Shown: positions 23,407-32,008 of the stretch, piece after piece | Numbering within the stretch: position 1 is the first letter of the stretch | Layout of the letters: every line of letters begins with the position of its first letter | Source of the DNA: Frankiaceae bacterium | GTDB lineage: Bacteria; Actinomycetota; Actinomycetes; JAFAQI01 | DNA: 45,124 bases | Reading direction: 5' to 3' | Assembly (NCBI GenBank): GCA_025929365.1 | Contig: JAICMG010000006.1 | Location: forward strand, 1-45,124 | The notes under the pieces: generated by a model | Told to the model about the DNA's origin: nothing | What the model saw: only the letters and a program-made list of their open reading frames with translations | Databases searched by the model: none | Translations under genes and position numbers: made by a program

Positions 23407-25671
23407 CTAAGACGCCCTGACCGTCCGCCCGCAGCCTGCGAGAACGATCGCGACCGGCCCATCGGTGCGCACGTGGAGCAATGCCGCGCAGTCGACGCGG
23501 GCGCGGTGCACATCGATGACGACCCGCGACACGTTGTGCGCGACGACGTTCAGGGCATCGAGCTTCCGCGTCTTCGGTGCCGGTCCCCACGTCTGGCTGA
23601 ACTGCACGAACGGCATTGCCACCTTGGTGCCGCCGGTGAGGACGCCGGCGCCTTCCTTCATGCCCGACGGCTTCGGGTCGCCGACACCGAACGCGAGCGA
23701 GCGGACGTCGATCGTGCCGATCGCACCCGCCTTGCCGACGGCGAGCCCGGACAGCCAGTACGCGTGGTCGGCAACCACGCGCCCGATCCGGTTGTCCTCA
23801 GCCGGGTCGACGACGTAGGTCACGTGTGCCGGGCTGCGATCCACCTGATGGGTGCCCAGCCAGATCGCTCCCGGGCCGTACTGGTCGTTGGTCGCCAGCG
23901 TCAGGTGATCCGAGCCCGTGAAGACGTCCTCGATGTAGCGCAGCCCGTCCGCGGTCATCTGCTGCGTGTTCTGCACTGTCTCGTCGATCGGGACGAGCTC
24001 GTCCGCGGTGGCATTCCACGCCAGCATCGGGACGTTGCGCAGCGAGGGGAGGCCGGACGGTGGGCTCGCCTCGCCCACGACCGAGAAGGCGCGGGCGAAC
24101 AGGTCTGGCCAGCGTTCGGCGAGCCGGTAGGTGCCGAAGCCGCCCATCGAGTAGCCGCTCACGTCCACCCACGACGGGTTGAGCGGGTACATGTGGGCCA
24201 CCGCGTTCCACACCTCGAAGGTGTCCGACTCGGCGATGCCGGCGTACCCGCCGTCGGGGCCTCGACCGCTCGGCGTGATGACGATCGAGCCGACGCCCCT
24301 GCGGGCGAGCTGCTTCTGGTTCGCGCTGGTGGAGTACTGGTTGTAGTTGGCGGACAGCGAGTGCAACAGCAACGTCAGTCCGTAGCCCGTCCTCGGCGCT
24401 GGCCCCTTCGGGACGTACAGCGCATACGGCTGCAGCTGACCCACCAGCCGGCCCTTGCACTTCGCGCCGACACCGACGGGTGGCGCGATTCGCGAGCAGA
24501 CGTCGTTCGGATCCAGGCCCTGACCGAAGGAGTAGTGACTCGCCAGGATTCGGTCGGTCGGGCCCCAGCTCGGGATGTCACTGGTGTCGGTCACGTGATG
24601 AGCGAGCTTGGCGAAGCTGACGTTCGCGAAGAACGGCGACACGTCGCCGAGCGTGAGCTGCACGGCCTGCTGGTGTTCCCGCCACATCGCGGACTGCTCC
24701 ATGCCGCCGGCTGCGGTATCGGCGATCGTCACGGTCGGTTGGTGCACATCCGGCCACGGTTCGGACAGCCGTGGCCCCACGTTGACGATGCCGCTCGGCG
24801 CCGCTCCACCGCCGCCGGGCGTGGTGGCCGTCGCGGAGCCGACCGCGGGCAGCAGATAGGCGTCGTGGTCCTGGTCCCACAGCCCGACGCCGATCTCCGT
24901 TCGCACCGTGGCCTCGCCTGGGTTCCAGGTCCGATGCGGGATCTCGACGGTGAACTGCCTCCGGTGGACGCTCACCGCGACCGTCGGGCGCGGCACCATC
25001 GCCTTGCCGTTCCCCGCCTGGGTCATCGTCGCGACGTGGCCGTGGACCGTGACGAAGTACGCCGCGGGTGAGACCACATCGGCGCCCGCGGGCCACTGCT
25101 GCGGCTGGGCGGAGCTGCCGAGCGCGATGGTGAAGCCGACCAGCGACGGATCGGTGAGGCTGTTGAGCGTCACCCGGAATGCGGTCGCGGCGGGCAGTGG
25201 CTCGGCGCGGAGCTCGACCAGGTCGGCGGCGTTGTCGGCGTACTTGCGCGCCGTCGGATAGGTGAAGGTGCCGGCAGTCGGTGAGAACAGGAAGTCACCT
25301 GTCGAGTAGGGGGTGTTCGGATCCGGCGTACCGAGGGCGCCGTGATCGTCGTACAGGAAGTCCTGGTACATCCATTCGCCGTCGCGGTAGGCCTGCGTGC
25401 CCGACACCAGGGTCGGACGCGCTTTCCAGATCCCCTTGTTCTGCAGCTGCGGCGCGACGGCCGGCTTCGCATACAGGATCGACGGCCCCGGCCGATGCCC
25501 GCTCGTCACGTGCGGGAGCGAGTCGCGGACGGGCCGCTCGGTTGCGCGGGCCGGAGCTTGCCGCACTGTTGCACTGGTTGCGAGGGTGGCCGTGCCCGCC
25601 CCTGTGGCAACGAGGGCCAGCGAAACGACCGCAGTGATGAGGCGCCGATGCATGCGTGCGATCTTCGACAC
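23407..25671 (-). CDS. Large secreted alpha/beta hydrolase (prolyl-oligopeptidase/PHB-depolymerase-like)
   Basis: A 754-residue exported protein. The signal peptide covers about 8-35 (LITAVVSLALVATGAGTATLATS). Residues 90-340 form a beta-rich module that looks like a glucodextranase-type or DOMON-like domain (LVELRAEPLPAATAFRVTLNSL). An alpha/beta hydrolase domain follows with nucleophile elbow GYSMGG (Ser508), Asp557 (TADELVP) and His589 (GSDHLTL), a plausible triad. Two Cys pairs suggest disulfides. A GTG at 25671 with GAGGG 5 bases upstream is chosen; ATG 25653 is the alternative. It is 43 bp downstream of the DMT permease. Probably an extracellular esterase or peptidase; substrate unknown. 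Confidence 0.85.
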   Translation of the reverse strand: MSKIARMHRRLITAVVSLALVATGAGTATLATSATVRQAPARATERPVRDSLPHVTSGHRPGPSILYAKPAVAPQLQNKGIWKARPTLVSGTQAYRDGEWMYQDFLYDDHGALGTPDPNTPYSTGDFLFSPTAGTFTYPTARKYADNAADLVELRAEPLPAATAFRVTLNSLTDPSLVGFTIALGSSAQPQQWPAGADVVSPAAYFVTVHGHVATMTQAGNGKAMVPRPTVAVSVHRRQFTVEIPHRTWNPGEATVRTEIGVGLWDQDHDAYLLPAVGSATATTPGGGGAAPSGIVNVGPRLSEPWPDVHQPTVTIADTAAGGMEQSAMWREHQQAVQLTLGDVSPFFANVSFAKLAHHVTDTSDIPSWGPTDRILASHYSFGQGLDPNDVCSRIAPPVGVGAKCKGRLVGQLQPYALYVPKGPAPRTGYGLTLLLHSLSANYNQYSTSANQKQLARRGVGSIVITPSGRGPDGGYAGIAESDTFEVWNAVAHMYPLNPSWVDVSGYSMGGFGTYRLAERWPDLFARAFSVVGEASPPSGLPSLRNVPMLAWNATADELVPIDETVQNTQQMTADGLRYIEDVFTGSDHLTLATNDQYGPGAIWLGTHQVDRSPAHVTYVVDPAEDNRIGRVVADHAYWLSGLAVGKAGAIGTIDVRSLAFGVGDPKPSGMKEGAGVLTGGTKVAMPFVQFSQTWGPAPKTRKLDALNVVAHNVSRVVIDVHRARVDCAALLHVRTDGPVAIVLAGCGRTVRAS

Positions 25672-25714
25672 CAGGGCCCTCGGCCCTCCTCGGCGCAGTA
25701 CGGCTCGAGCCCTG

Positions 25715-26626
25715 CTAGATCGTGACGGCCTGGACCTCCGCGGTCACCTGTTGCTGCAGGGCGTGCACGTTCGGTGAGGAGTCCAGAAGGGCGACGCCGA
25801 ATGTCGCCGCGGCCGCGGACAGCGCAACCCCGATCGCGGTGTGGGATCCGAGGTCGAGGTGCTCGTGCAGCGCCAGCACCGCGAGTAGTGAGGCGATAGT
25901 GGGCTCACCGATGTCGATCACGGGCAGAGACACCGACAGCGGCGCGATCCGAAACGCGGTCTGCGACAGCAGGAGACCCGCGACCGCGAAGACGGCGAGG
26001 ATGTAGGGCTGGGAGTGGGCGAGGGCGCGCAGATGATCGTGCTGGAACTGCCGGCTGACGACCTTGGTCATCACCGACAACATGCCGAAGCACCCACTCG
26101 ACGCGAGCGCCAGCCCGCTTGCCCGGATCATCGGACGTGAGGCGAACGTCTCCGAGACGAGCACCACCAGAATCACGCCTGCGCCCACCACGATGCTGAT
26201 GGCTGCCGTCGCGAAGGTCGTGATGTGCGCGTTGTCGCCCGACGGGTTGCCGACGACGAGGAAGGCGGTGATGCCGCCGGCGACGAAGACGGCGCCGGTC
26301 CACTCGCGGGCGTGAAGCCGGGCCCCGGCATACCAGGCGGCCAACGGCAGGGCAAAGAGAAGCTCGGTGACGATGAGAGGTTGAACGAGGACGACCGGCG
26401 CCAGGAACAAGCCGACCGCTTGCAGGCCGAACCCGCCGACGGAGGTGGCGAGTCCGATCAGCCAGCGGCGGTCGCGGACGAGCCGGACGAGGAGTTTGTG
26501 GCTGACTTCCGAGGGCGCCTCGGCGCGGCGAGCTGCCCGCATCTGCTCGACATTCGCGATCGCGAAGGTGACCGCCGCGCCGAGGGCGCACGGCACCGCG
26601 ACTGCGACGCTCGCCGTACTTGCCAT
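25715..26626 (-). CDS. DMT superfamily transporter
   Basis: A 303-residue membrane protein with about ten hydrophobic helices in the arrangement of drug/metabolite transporters (EamA-like), for example FGLQAVGLFLAPVVLVQPLIVTELLFALPLAAWY and IASLLAVLALHEHL near the end of the second repeat. A positively charged loop (MRAARRAEAPSEVSHKLLVRLVRDRRW) follows the first helix. The ATG at 26626 has GGGAGG very near it (2 bases), closer than ideal. It lies 32 bp downstream of the enoyl-CoA hydratase and upstream of the secreted hydrolase, so it may share their transcript. Substrate cannot be predicted. Confidence 0.85.
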   Translation of the reverse strand: MASTASVAVAVPCALGAAVTFAIANVEQMRAARRAEAPSEVSHKLLVRLVRDRRWLIGLATSVGGFGLQAVGLFLAPVVLVQPLIVTELLFALPLAAWYAGARLHAREWTGAVFVAGGITAFLVVGNPSGDNAHITTFATAAISIVVGAGVILVVLVSETFASRPMIRASGLALASSGCFGMLSVMTKVVSRQFQHDHLRALAHSQPYILAVFAVAGLLLSQTAFRIAPLSVSLPVIDIGEPTIASLLAVLALHEHLDLGSHTAIGVALSAAAATFGVALLDSSPNVHALQQQVTAEVQAVTI

Positions 26627-26658
26627 GTCCTCCCGATCTTAGGGAGAACCTCCCGCGA

Positions 26659-27462
26659 TCAGTCTGAGGTAAACCGCTCCCGGGCCTTGTCGAACTCGCC
26701 GGACTGCACCAGGCCGTGCACGGCGATCCGGTCGATGTGCCGTTGCGCCGTGCGATCGACGTCGGCGTACATGTCGATCGCGAGCTTCGTGACGCCCAGC
26801 ACGTCGGGCGAGATCGCGGTCAGCCGGCGGCAGAAGGCGTATACCTCGTCGAGGAAGGTCTCGGCGGGGAACACGTCGTGCACCAGGCCGATCGCCAGGG
26901 CGCGGTCGGCGTTGACCCGCATTCCCGCCATCGCGATGTACTTCGCCCAGGACGGTCCGACGATCCGGGTCAGCCGGCTGGTGCCGCCGCTGCCGGCCAT
27001 CACGCCGATGTTGACCTCGGGGAGGCCGAACTCGGCGTGCGGCGTGCAGAAGCGGAAGTCGCACGAGACCGCCATCTCGACACCCGCGCCGAGCGAGATG
27101 CCCTGCGCGGCGATGATCACCGGCTTCTCGATCGCCTCGATCTCGTCGTAGAGGAGGTGGTGGCTTCGGTAGTTGCGGCGGAAGTTCCAGCCGGGGTGCG
27201 CCGCCTCGGTCTGCGGGTTGCCAGGACTCGAGCCCACCTGTGTGCCGAGATCCATGCCGGCGGTGAAGTACTTCCCGGTGCCGGTGATGACAAGACAGCG
27301 AAGGTCATCACGTAACGAAAGGCGGTTGAGTGCTTCCCAAAGCGCGGCCGTCATCTCGGGAGTGATCGCGTTGAGCTTCTCCTCACGCCTGAACGTGACG
27401 GTGAGGATCCCGTCGTGCTCGGTGATGGGCGCGTGCTCGCTGGGCCCGGCTTCCTTTCCCAC
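26659..27462 (-). CDS. Enoyl-CoA hydratase/isomerase family protein
   Basis: A 267-residue crotonase in canonical order. The A-helix segment is EEKLNAITPEMTAALWEAL, the first oxyanion element TGTGKYFTAGMDL, the second GISLGAGVEMAVSCDFRF, and the active-site block AEFGLPEVNIGVMAGSGGTSRL. The catalytic positions include Glu in the LPE motif; the other Glu typical of hydratases (near GGxxE) is present as GAGVEMA, so hydration or isomerisation of an enoyl-CoA is possible. It is 6 bp after a TetR gene, which likely regulates it. It contrasts with the permuted crotonase at 39770-40495. Confidence 0.92.
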   Translation of the reverse strand: MGKEAGPSEHAPITEHDGILTVTFRREEKLNAITPEMTAALWEALNRLSLRDDLRCLVITGTGKYFTAGMDLGTQVGSSPGNPQTEAAHPGWNFRRNYRSHHLLYDEIEAIEKPVIIAAQGISLGAGVEMAVSCDFRFCTPHAEFGLPEVNIGVMAGSGGTSRLTRIVGPSWAKYIAMAGMRVNADRALAIGLVHDVFPAETFLDEVYAFCRRLTAISPDVLGVTKLAIDMYADVDRTAQRHIDRIAVHGLVQSGEFDKARERFTSD

Positions 27463-27468
27463 AGCGGT

Positions 27469-28071
27469 TCAGCCTCCCACGGGGTGGAGCATCTTCATCG
27501 CGAGGGTGGCGAGCGAGTCGACCATCGCGCTGCGGTCGATGTCGATGTCCCAGGTCCGCATCTGGTGCGCGGTCCGTTCCGTCATCGCGATGATCGCGAG
27601 TGCGGCCATTCTCGTGTCGACTCCGGTCACGCCGCCCTCGGCGAAGCGGTCCGACAACACGTGAGCGAACCGGGACGTCAAGACGACGGCACGCTCGCGC
27701 GCCGCTGGGTCGCTCATTCGCGGTGTGTTCACCTCGTCGACGAGTGAGCCCCATCGCTCGGTGATCGACACGAGATCGGCGATCCAGTGGCTCAATGTCG
27801 CCTTGCCCTCGGCGTCGGGGGTCACGGCGCCGAGGTGCGCGGCGGTGTCCAGCACTTCGGTCGCCATCAGGTCGATGAGGGCGTCGAACACCTCTTCCTT
27901 GCTTTCGAAGTAGCGGTAGAAGGTGGCGCGGGAAATCCCTGCCTCCACGCAGATGTCGTCCACCCGACTCGCCGTGTAACCGCGCCGGGTGAAGGCAGCG
28001 AGCGCGCACTCGAGCAGCTGGCGACGGCGGTCAGCGCCCGCGTCACCATTGATGGGCTCAGTGACTGCCAC
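27469..28071 (-). CDS. TetR family transcriptional regulator
   Basis: A 200-residue TetR protein. The DNA-binding domain is at about 14-60: RRRQLLECALAAFTRRGYTASRVDDICVEAGISRATFYRYFESKEEVF. The helical ligand domain follows. The GTG at 28071 has GAGGA about 7 bases upstream, so this mRNA carries a short leader, unlike the neighbouring divergent tetR. It directly precedes the enoyl-CoA hydratase (6 bp), so it probably controls a small acyl-CoA unit that may extend to the DMT permease and hydrolase. Acyl-CoA ligands are common for such TetRs (FadR/KstR-like), but this is inference. Confidence 0.92.
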   Translation of the reverse strand: MAVTEPINGDAGADRRRQLLECALAAFTRRGYTASRVDDICVEAGISRATFYRYFESKEEVFDALIDLMATEVLDTAAHLGAVTPDAEGKATLSHWIADLVSITERWGSLVDEVNTPRMSDPAARERAVVLTSRFAHVLSDRFAEGGVTGVDTRMAALAIIAMTERTAHQMRTWDIDIDRSAMVDSLATLAMKMLHPVGG

Positions 28072-28084
28072 GGCGATTCCTCGC

Positions 28085-28090
28085 TACGCT
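28085..28090 (+). promoter_or_regulatory. -10 box TACGCT of leaderless tetR transcript
   Basis: TACGCT fits TANNNT and is followed by exactly six bases (GCCGCC) and then the GTG at 28097. The whole intergenic gap between the two divergent tetR genes is only 25 bp, so the promoter for the minus-strand gene must overlap this one or lie inside the plus-strand coding region. Confidence 0.55.
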
Positions 28091-28096
28091 GCCGCC

Positions 28097-28738
28097 GTGC
28101 CGGAGCCACCGAAGTGGATGTCGGCGGGACCCGCCGCCGCGCCGCGCGCTGCTCGCGGCAAGGGCGAGGACACGGTTCGGCGCATCCTCGAGGCCGGCCG
28201 GGAGTGCTTCCGAAGCTACGGGTACGCCGCCGCGCGGATCGACGACATCGTGACCATTGCCGGCACGTCGCACGGCGCGTTCTACCTGTACTTCCGCAAC
28301 AAGGAGGACCTGCTGCATCGGCTCGCGGTCGAGTGCGGTGCCCAGCTTCGCGAGCTGGCGGCCGAGCTCGAAGCGCTTCCTCGTCCCCTGCGCGAACCCG
28401 ACCTCGAGGCGTGGGTCGAACGCTTCGTCGCGCTGTACCAGCAGGACGGCCCGGTGATCCGGGTCTGGCTGGACAACCGCGATGCCGACCCATTGATGCA
28501 GGCGCTCGCGAACGACTCGCTGGGGCCGCTGGCCCAGGCGTTGAGCGCCGTCATCGACCCTGCGCTCAATGAACATCTCGACGAGCGCATGGGCGGGCTC
28601 GGCCTGATGGCACTGCTGGAGCGGCTGAGCTCGTATCTCCGCGACGACGTGCCGGTCGAGTTGGCGACCGCAACGGCGGCACGACTGATCTACGCGACCA
28701 CGATGGCGTCCGATCCACGCGCACCTCTGCCGACCTGA
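28097..28738 (+). CDS. TetR family transcriptional regulator
   Basis: About 213 residues. After a 20-residue basic/Ala-rich tail the DNA-binding domain reads VRRILEAGRECFRSYGYAAARIDDIVTIAGTSHGAFYLYFRNKEDLL, with His in place of the usual Arg in the recognition helix (TSHGAFYLYF), a common variant. The ligand domain is helical and ends in LPT. The GTG at 28097 is supported by the leaderless -10 spacing; ATG 28118 is possible. It is divergent from the other tetR gene and convergent with the substrate-binding lipoprotein gene. Its target is not evident. Confidence 0.9.
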   Translation: MPEPPKWMSAGPAAAPRAARGKGEDTVRRILEAGRECFRSYGYAAARIDDIVTIAGTSHGAFYLYFRNKEDLLHRLAVECGAQLRELAAELEALPRPLREPDLEAWVERFVALYQQDGPVIRVWLDNRDADPLMQALANDSLGPLAQALSAVIDPALNEHLDERMGGLGLMALLERLSSYLRDDVPVELATATAARLIYATTMASDPRAPLPT

Positions 28739-28751
28739 GCTCCGCGCCGGC

Positions 28752-30410
28752 TTACGTCGGCGTATCGAGATTGAAGCCGTATCCCTTCACCATGAAGCAT
28801 GTCGAGGACGGCGATGCGCGCGTCACCCAGCGGTTGGCCTGGAGTGACCACTGTGCCGCCGACACGCAGTGCCGCGTCGCCTTGTTGTAGAAGCTCGGCG
28901 GGAGTGGCCGGAAGCTCACGTACGGCACCGTGACGCCGTCGCCACCGAAGTCGGGCTTGTTGTTCATGTAGTTGATGACGCACTGGTGGGTGAGCGCAGC
29001 ACCGCAGGATTTGGCGGCTTCGGTGAACCAGGACGCAGCGATCCAGCCCTCGAGTGACCACTCGTGGACGTGGCTCCAGCTCGGGAAGTACTGGTGCATC
29101 GCCGTCTGGAACTTGGCGATCTCCGGGTTGGAGGTGTCCTGGAAGTTCAGGTTGTAGCCGTCGCTCCAGCTCTTCCCTAGGCACTTCGGGGTCTGGGAGA
29201 GCTCCTGGCCGAGGGTCGCGTCCCAGTCGGCGACGGTCGACAGGTGCACCTTCATCTGGTTTTCGAACGCGCTGTTCTGCTCGATTGCCTGGCACAGTTT
29301 CTGGGTCCCGTTCAGGTCGACGGCATCGGCGACCAGATCGACGCCGTCGGCCTTCATCTGGGCTACGGCTGAGGCGAAGTTGGGCAGGCCGAGATTGACC
29401 TGATACGTGCTGACCTTCACACCCGCGTGCTGGTAGTCCGCGATGATCTCGTTCGCGCCGTACTGCGACGATGACTGGTCGTAGTAGACGACTCCGACGT
29501 GCGTCACGTGTTCGCGCTGCTTGAAGAACGTCGCCTGCTCGTTCCAGCGGTACGCCTTGCTCTGCTTCCCGACCGGCTTGCCCTGATGAAGCTGGTTGAG
29601 GCCGTCGATCGAGAACATGTTCGGGTACTGGTAGTAGATCGTCGAGATCGGCTGACCGCCGATGTCGGGGATGTGCTTCTGTGCGAGGTACGACGCTCCG
29701 GCGTACGCGTAGATGTTGTTGGCGACGAACGCGAACGCCTTGTTCTGGTCGACACAGGTGTGGATCTGGGTCTGGTTGTCCGAGTCCGACCCGTCATCGG
29801 GATGGGTGATGAAGTCGACCTTGCGGCCGTTGATGCCGCCGTTCCGGTTGAGCTCCGCGAAGTAGGCCGCGGCGCCGTAGTAGCTCGGCGTGAACTGGTA
29901 GGGACCGAACGGTCCGCCCTGCGTCACCACGTTGCAGACCGTGATCGTCGTCGCGGTCACTCCGACATCGGAGGCGTAGTTGGCCTTGCCGCCATTCGAG
30001 TTCGACGAGCTGCTCGTGACCGGGTTGGGCCCGCCACCGTTGCCGCCGCTCACCGCGCCAGGTCCGCCACCCGTATTGCTGCTCGGCCCGGCTGCGGTCG
30101 GAAGGATGCCGCCCGGCGCGGACTGCTGGGGGTTGGGGCCGATCGCCTGCTGTCCTCCGCTGCCGGCTGATGCCGACGGGTTGACCTGGAACGGCTGGAA
30201 CGCGGAGTTCGATAGCCGGGTCCCGCAGCCGGCGAGCATCGCGACGCAGGAGAGCGCCAGCAAAGCCCGAAATCGTTGTCGTGACGCCTGGCGAATTTGC
30301 TTACGTGAAACAGTCGCGTCAGTACGCCACGTTTTGTTCGTCTTGCGGCTTGAGCCGGACGGGGAGCCCGTCTGGTGTGTCGGGCTAGACAGCAGTGTCA
30401 GACGCGCCAT
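28752..30410 (-). CDS. ABC transporter substrate-binding lipoprotein (Leu/Ile/Val-type fold)
   Basis: A 552-residue type I periplasmic binding protein. A lipobox VAMLAGC places the lipidated Cys at about residue 62, after an unusually long charged leader of about 48 residues. A Gly/Ser/Asn-rich linker follows to about 140, then the binding domain: TITVCNVVTQGGPFGPYQFTP, AAYFAELNRNGGINGRKVDF, THVGVVYYDQSSSQYGANEI. Four or more extra Cys residues near the end suggest disulfides. It is divergent from the secreted protein gene at 30489 and near the LivHM-LivG-LivF genes, of which it is probably the binding partner. Ligand unknown; such proteins bind amino acids, amides, urea or aromatic acids. 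Confidence 0.88.
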   Translation of the reverse strand: MARLTLLSSPTHQTGSPSGSSRKTNKTWRTDATVSRKQIRQASRQRFRALLALSCVAMLAGCGTRLSNSAFQPFQVNPSASAGSGGQQAIGPNPQQSAPGGILPTAAGPSSNTGGGPGAVSGGNGGGPNPVTSSSSNSNGGKANYASDVGVTATTITVCNVVTQGGPFGPYQFTPSYYGAAAYFAELNRNGGINGRKVDFITHPDDGSDSDNQTQIHTCVDQNKAFAFVANNIYAYAGASYLAQKHIPDIGGQPISTIYYQYPNMFSIDGLNQLHQGKPVGKQSKAYRWNEQATFFKQREHVTHVGVVYYDQSSSQYGANEIIADYQHAGVKVSTYQVNLGLPNFASAVAQMKADGVDLVADAVDLNGTQKLCQAIEQNSAFENQMKVHLSTVADWDATLGQELSQTPKCLGKSWSDGYNLNFQDTSNPEIAKFQTAMHQYFPSWSHVHEWSLEGWIAASWFTEAAKSCGAALTHQCVINYMNNKPDFGGDGVTVPYVSFRPLPPSFYNKATRHCVSAAQWSLQANRWVTRASPSSTCFMVKGYGFNLDTPT

Positions 30411-30488
30411 GATCCGTTATTGTGAGCCTGGCCACACCGCAAGTCCAGCCACCCTGAGGTCTGCCCTCCTCAGTTTCAAGGGAGCAAG

Positions 30489-31985
30489 GTGACGTCGACA
30501 CCCGTCCAGCTGCTGCGGCGGGGACGGTTGTGGGCCTTACTGGCGGCTACCGGGTTGGCGATCGCGGGCATCGCGGGCGCTGGATCGGCTAGCGCGGGAA
30601 ATGCGCCGCAGCCGCCGACTTACTCCTTCTCCAGCGCGGTGTCGGCCGTCGGCGTTCAGGTCGCGCTGCAGCGCAACCCGGACTTCTCCTCCTTGCCGGA
30701 TCCTTTTGACGAGGAGACGCCTGACTCCGAAGCGCAGCTCAACAGCTTCGGCACGTCGGTCGCCGATGGCCACATCGTCAATCTCAACGGGTTCGGCAGC
30801 ATCCCCGGGCTGATCTGCCTTGCCTCGGGGCAGTGCGCAAGCATCCCGATCGGGCAGCTGACGGCGGGTCTTATCCCGGCATTCCCGCCGCCCGATCCGA
30901 TCGATGCGCACGCGACCTACCCCCACGTCCCCACGGCAGGCGCCCCCGTCATCGGAAGCAAGACCGCAGAGCTCGCGGTCGACGCGGGTGGCTTCGCCCT
31001 CGACGCCGGGGCGGCCAATGCGACGGCCGACCAGTACGCGAACACCACATCGGTTCGGGCGCAGAACCTGTCCATCCCTGGTGGGCTGACGATCGGCTCG
31101 TCGACGACGAGGACGATGCAGTCGGCGACCGCTGACGCCCTGACCACGACGGCCGAGACTCACCTGTCCAACGTCGCAATCGGCGGAACCGCGCTGACCA
31201 TCGGCAGCATCACCACGACCACTACGGTCGTGTCCAAGCCCGGCAAGCCGGCGACAGACACCACATCGACGCAGCTGTCGGGCGTGAAGTCTGCCGGCCT
31301 CAACGCGACGATCGACGGCTCCGGCATTCACATCAACGGCAACGCCTTGCCGGGTAACGTCGTCGCGCAGGTACAGGACGCAGTCAACAAGACGTTCGCG
31401 GCAGCCGGCATCAAGGTGGCGCTTCAGAAAGTGACCCGCGCCGACGATCCGACCGGCCACCGCGTCGCCGCCTACGGGCTGCTGATCACCTACGACCACA
31501 CGCTCAACAACCCGCCGCCGCTCGACAGCGTGACGGTTTCTCCGAAGTCCCTGAACCTGCCGTGCCCGATTCATCTGCCCGTCGGCGTCCCCGATCCATG
31601 TTCCGGGGTCAGCTTCACGTTCAACGGCGTCTACCACGGGCAGGTCGCGCTCGGGCAGGTCGGCGTCGTCAGCCTCGCGCAGCCCGGCTTCAACGGCGGC
31701 GCGATCACGCCCCCTGGCAGCACGACACCGCCTGCGGTCACGACGCCTCCTGGCGGTACCGGGACAGGTCCGAGCGCCGCGCCGCTGCCCCCGACCACAC
31801 AGGGCCAGCAGGGCAGCGGCGCGGGTGCCCCCCCGCCGGAGGTCGCGACCGGCCAGCGCGCGGTCGCCGACCAGCTGGGTGGCGTGAGCCGTCGGTTGGA
31901 GTGGTTCTTCCCACTGTTCGCGCTCGGAGTGTTCGCATTGATCGGCAGGTTGCGGGTCCCAGCCCGGTTGCCTGGGCCTAAGTAG
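30489..31985 (+). CDS. Secreted cell-surface protein with C-terminal anchor helix
   Basis: A 498-residue exported protein of unknown function. A signal peptide spans about 14-37 (LWALLAATGLAIAGIAGAGSASA). The body is Thr/Ala/Gly-rich and beta-like (LTIGSSTTRTMQSATADALTTTAE). It is followed by a Pro/Thr/Gly-rich stalk (TPPGSTTPPAVTTPPGGTGTG) and a C-terminal membrane helix with basic tail (WFFPLFALGVFALIGRLRVPARL). This layout resembles choice-of-anchor P-type actinobacterial proteins. The GTG start follows GGGAGC. It lies between the binding protein and the permease of the Liv-type transporter, so a role in substrate capture at the surface is conceivable. Confidence 0.8.
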   Translation: MTSTPVQLLRRGRLWALLAATGLAIAGIAGAGSASAGNAPQPPTYSFSSAVSAVGVQVALQRNPDFSSLPDPFDEETPDSEAQLNSFGTSVADGHIVNLNGFGSIPGLICLASGQCASIPIGQLTAGLIPAFPPPDPIDAHATYPHVPTAGAPVIGSKTAELAVDAGGFALDAGAANATADQYANTTSVRAQNLSIPGGLTIGSSTTRTMQSATADALTTTAETHLSNVAIGGTALTIGSITTTTTVVSKPGKPATDTTSTQLSGVKSAGLNATIDGSGIHINGNALPGNVVAQVQDAVNKTFAAAGIKVALQKVTRADDPTGHRVAAYGLLITYDHTLNNPPPLDSVTVSPKSLNLPCPIHLPVGVPDPCSGVSFTFNGVYHGQVALGQVGVVSLAQPGFNGGAITPPGSTTPPAVTTPPGGTGTGPSAAPLPPTTQGQQGSGAGAPPPEVATGQRAVADQLGGVSRRLEWFFPLFALGVFALIGRLRVPARLPGPK

Positions 31986-32008
31986 ATCGAGAAGGGGACT
32001 GAAGACTC

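Noticed and set aside
23473-25071. Plus-strand ORF of 532 aa opposite the secreted hydrolase
   Set aside because: Composition of an antisense frame; the minus strand has a signal peptide and an intact catalytic triad.
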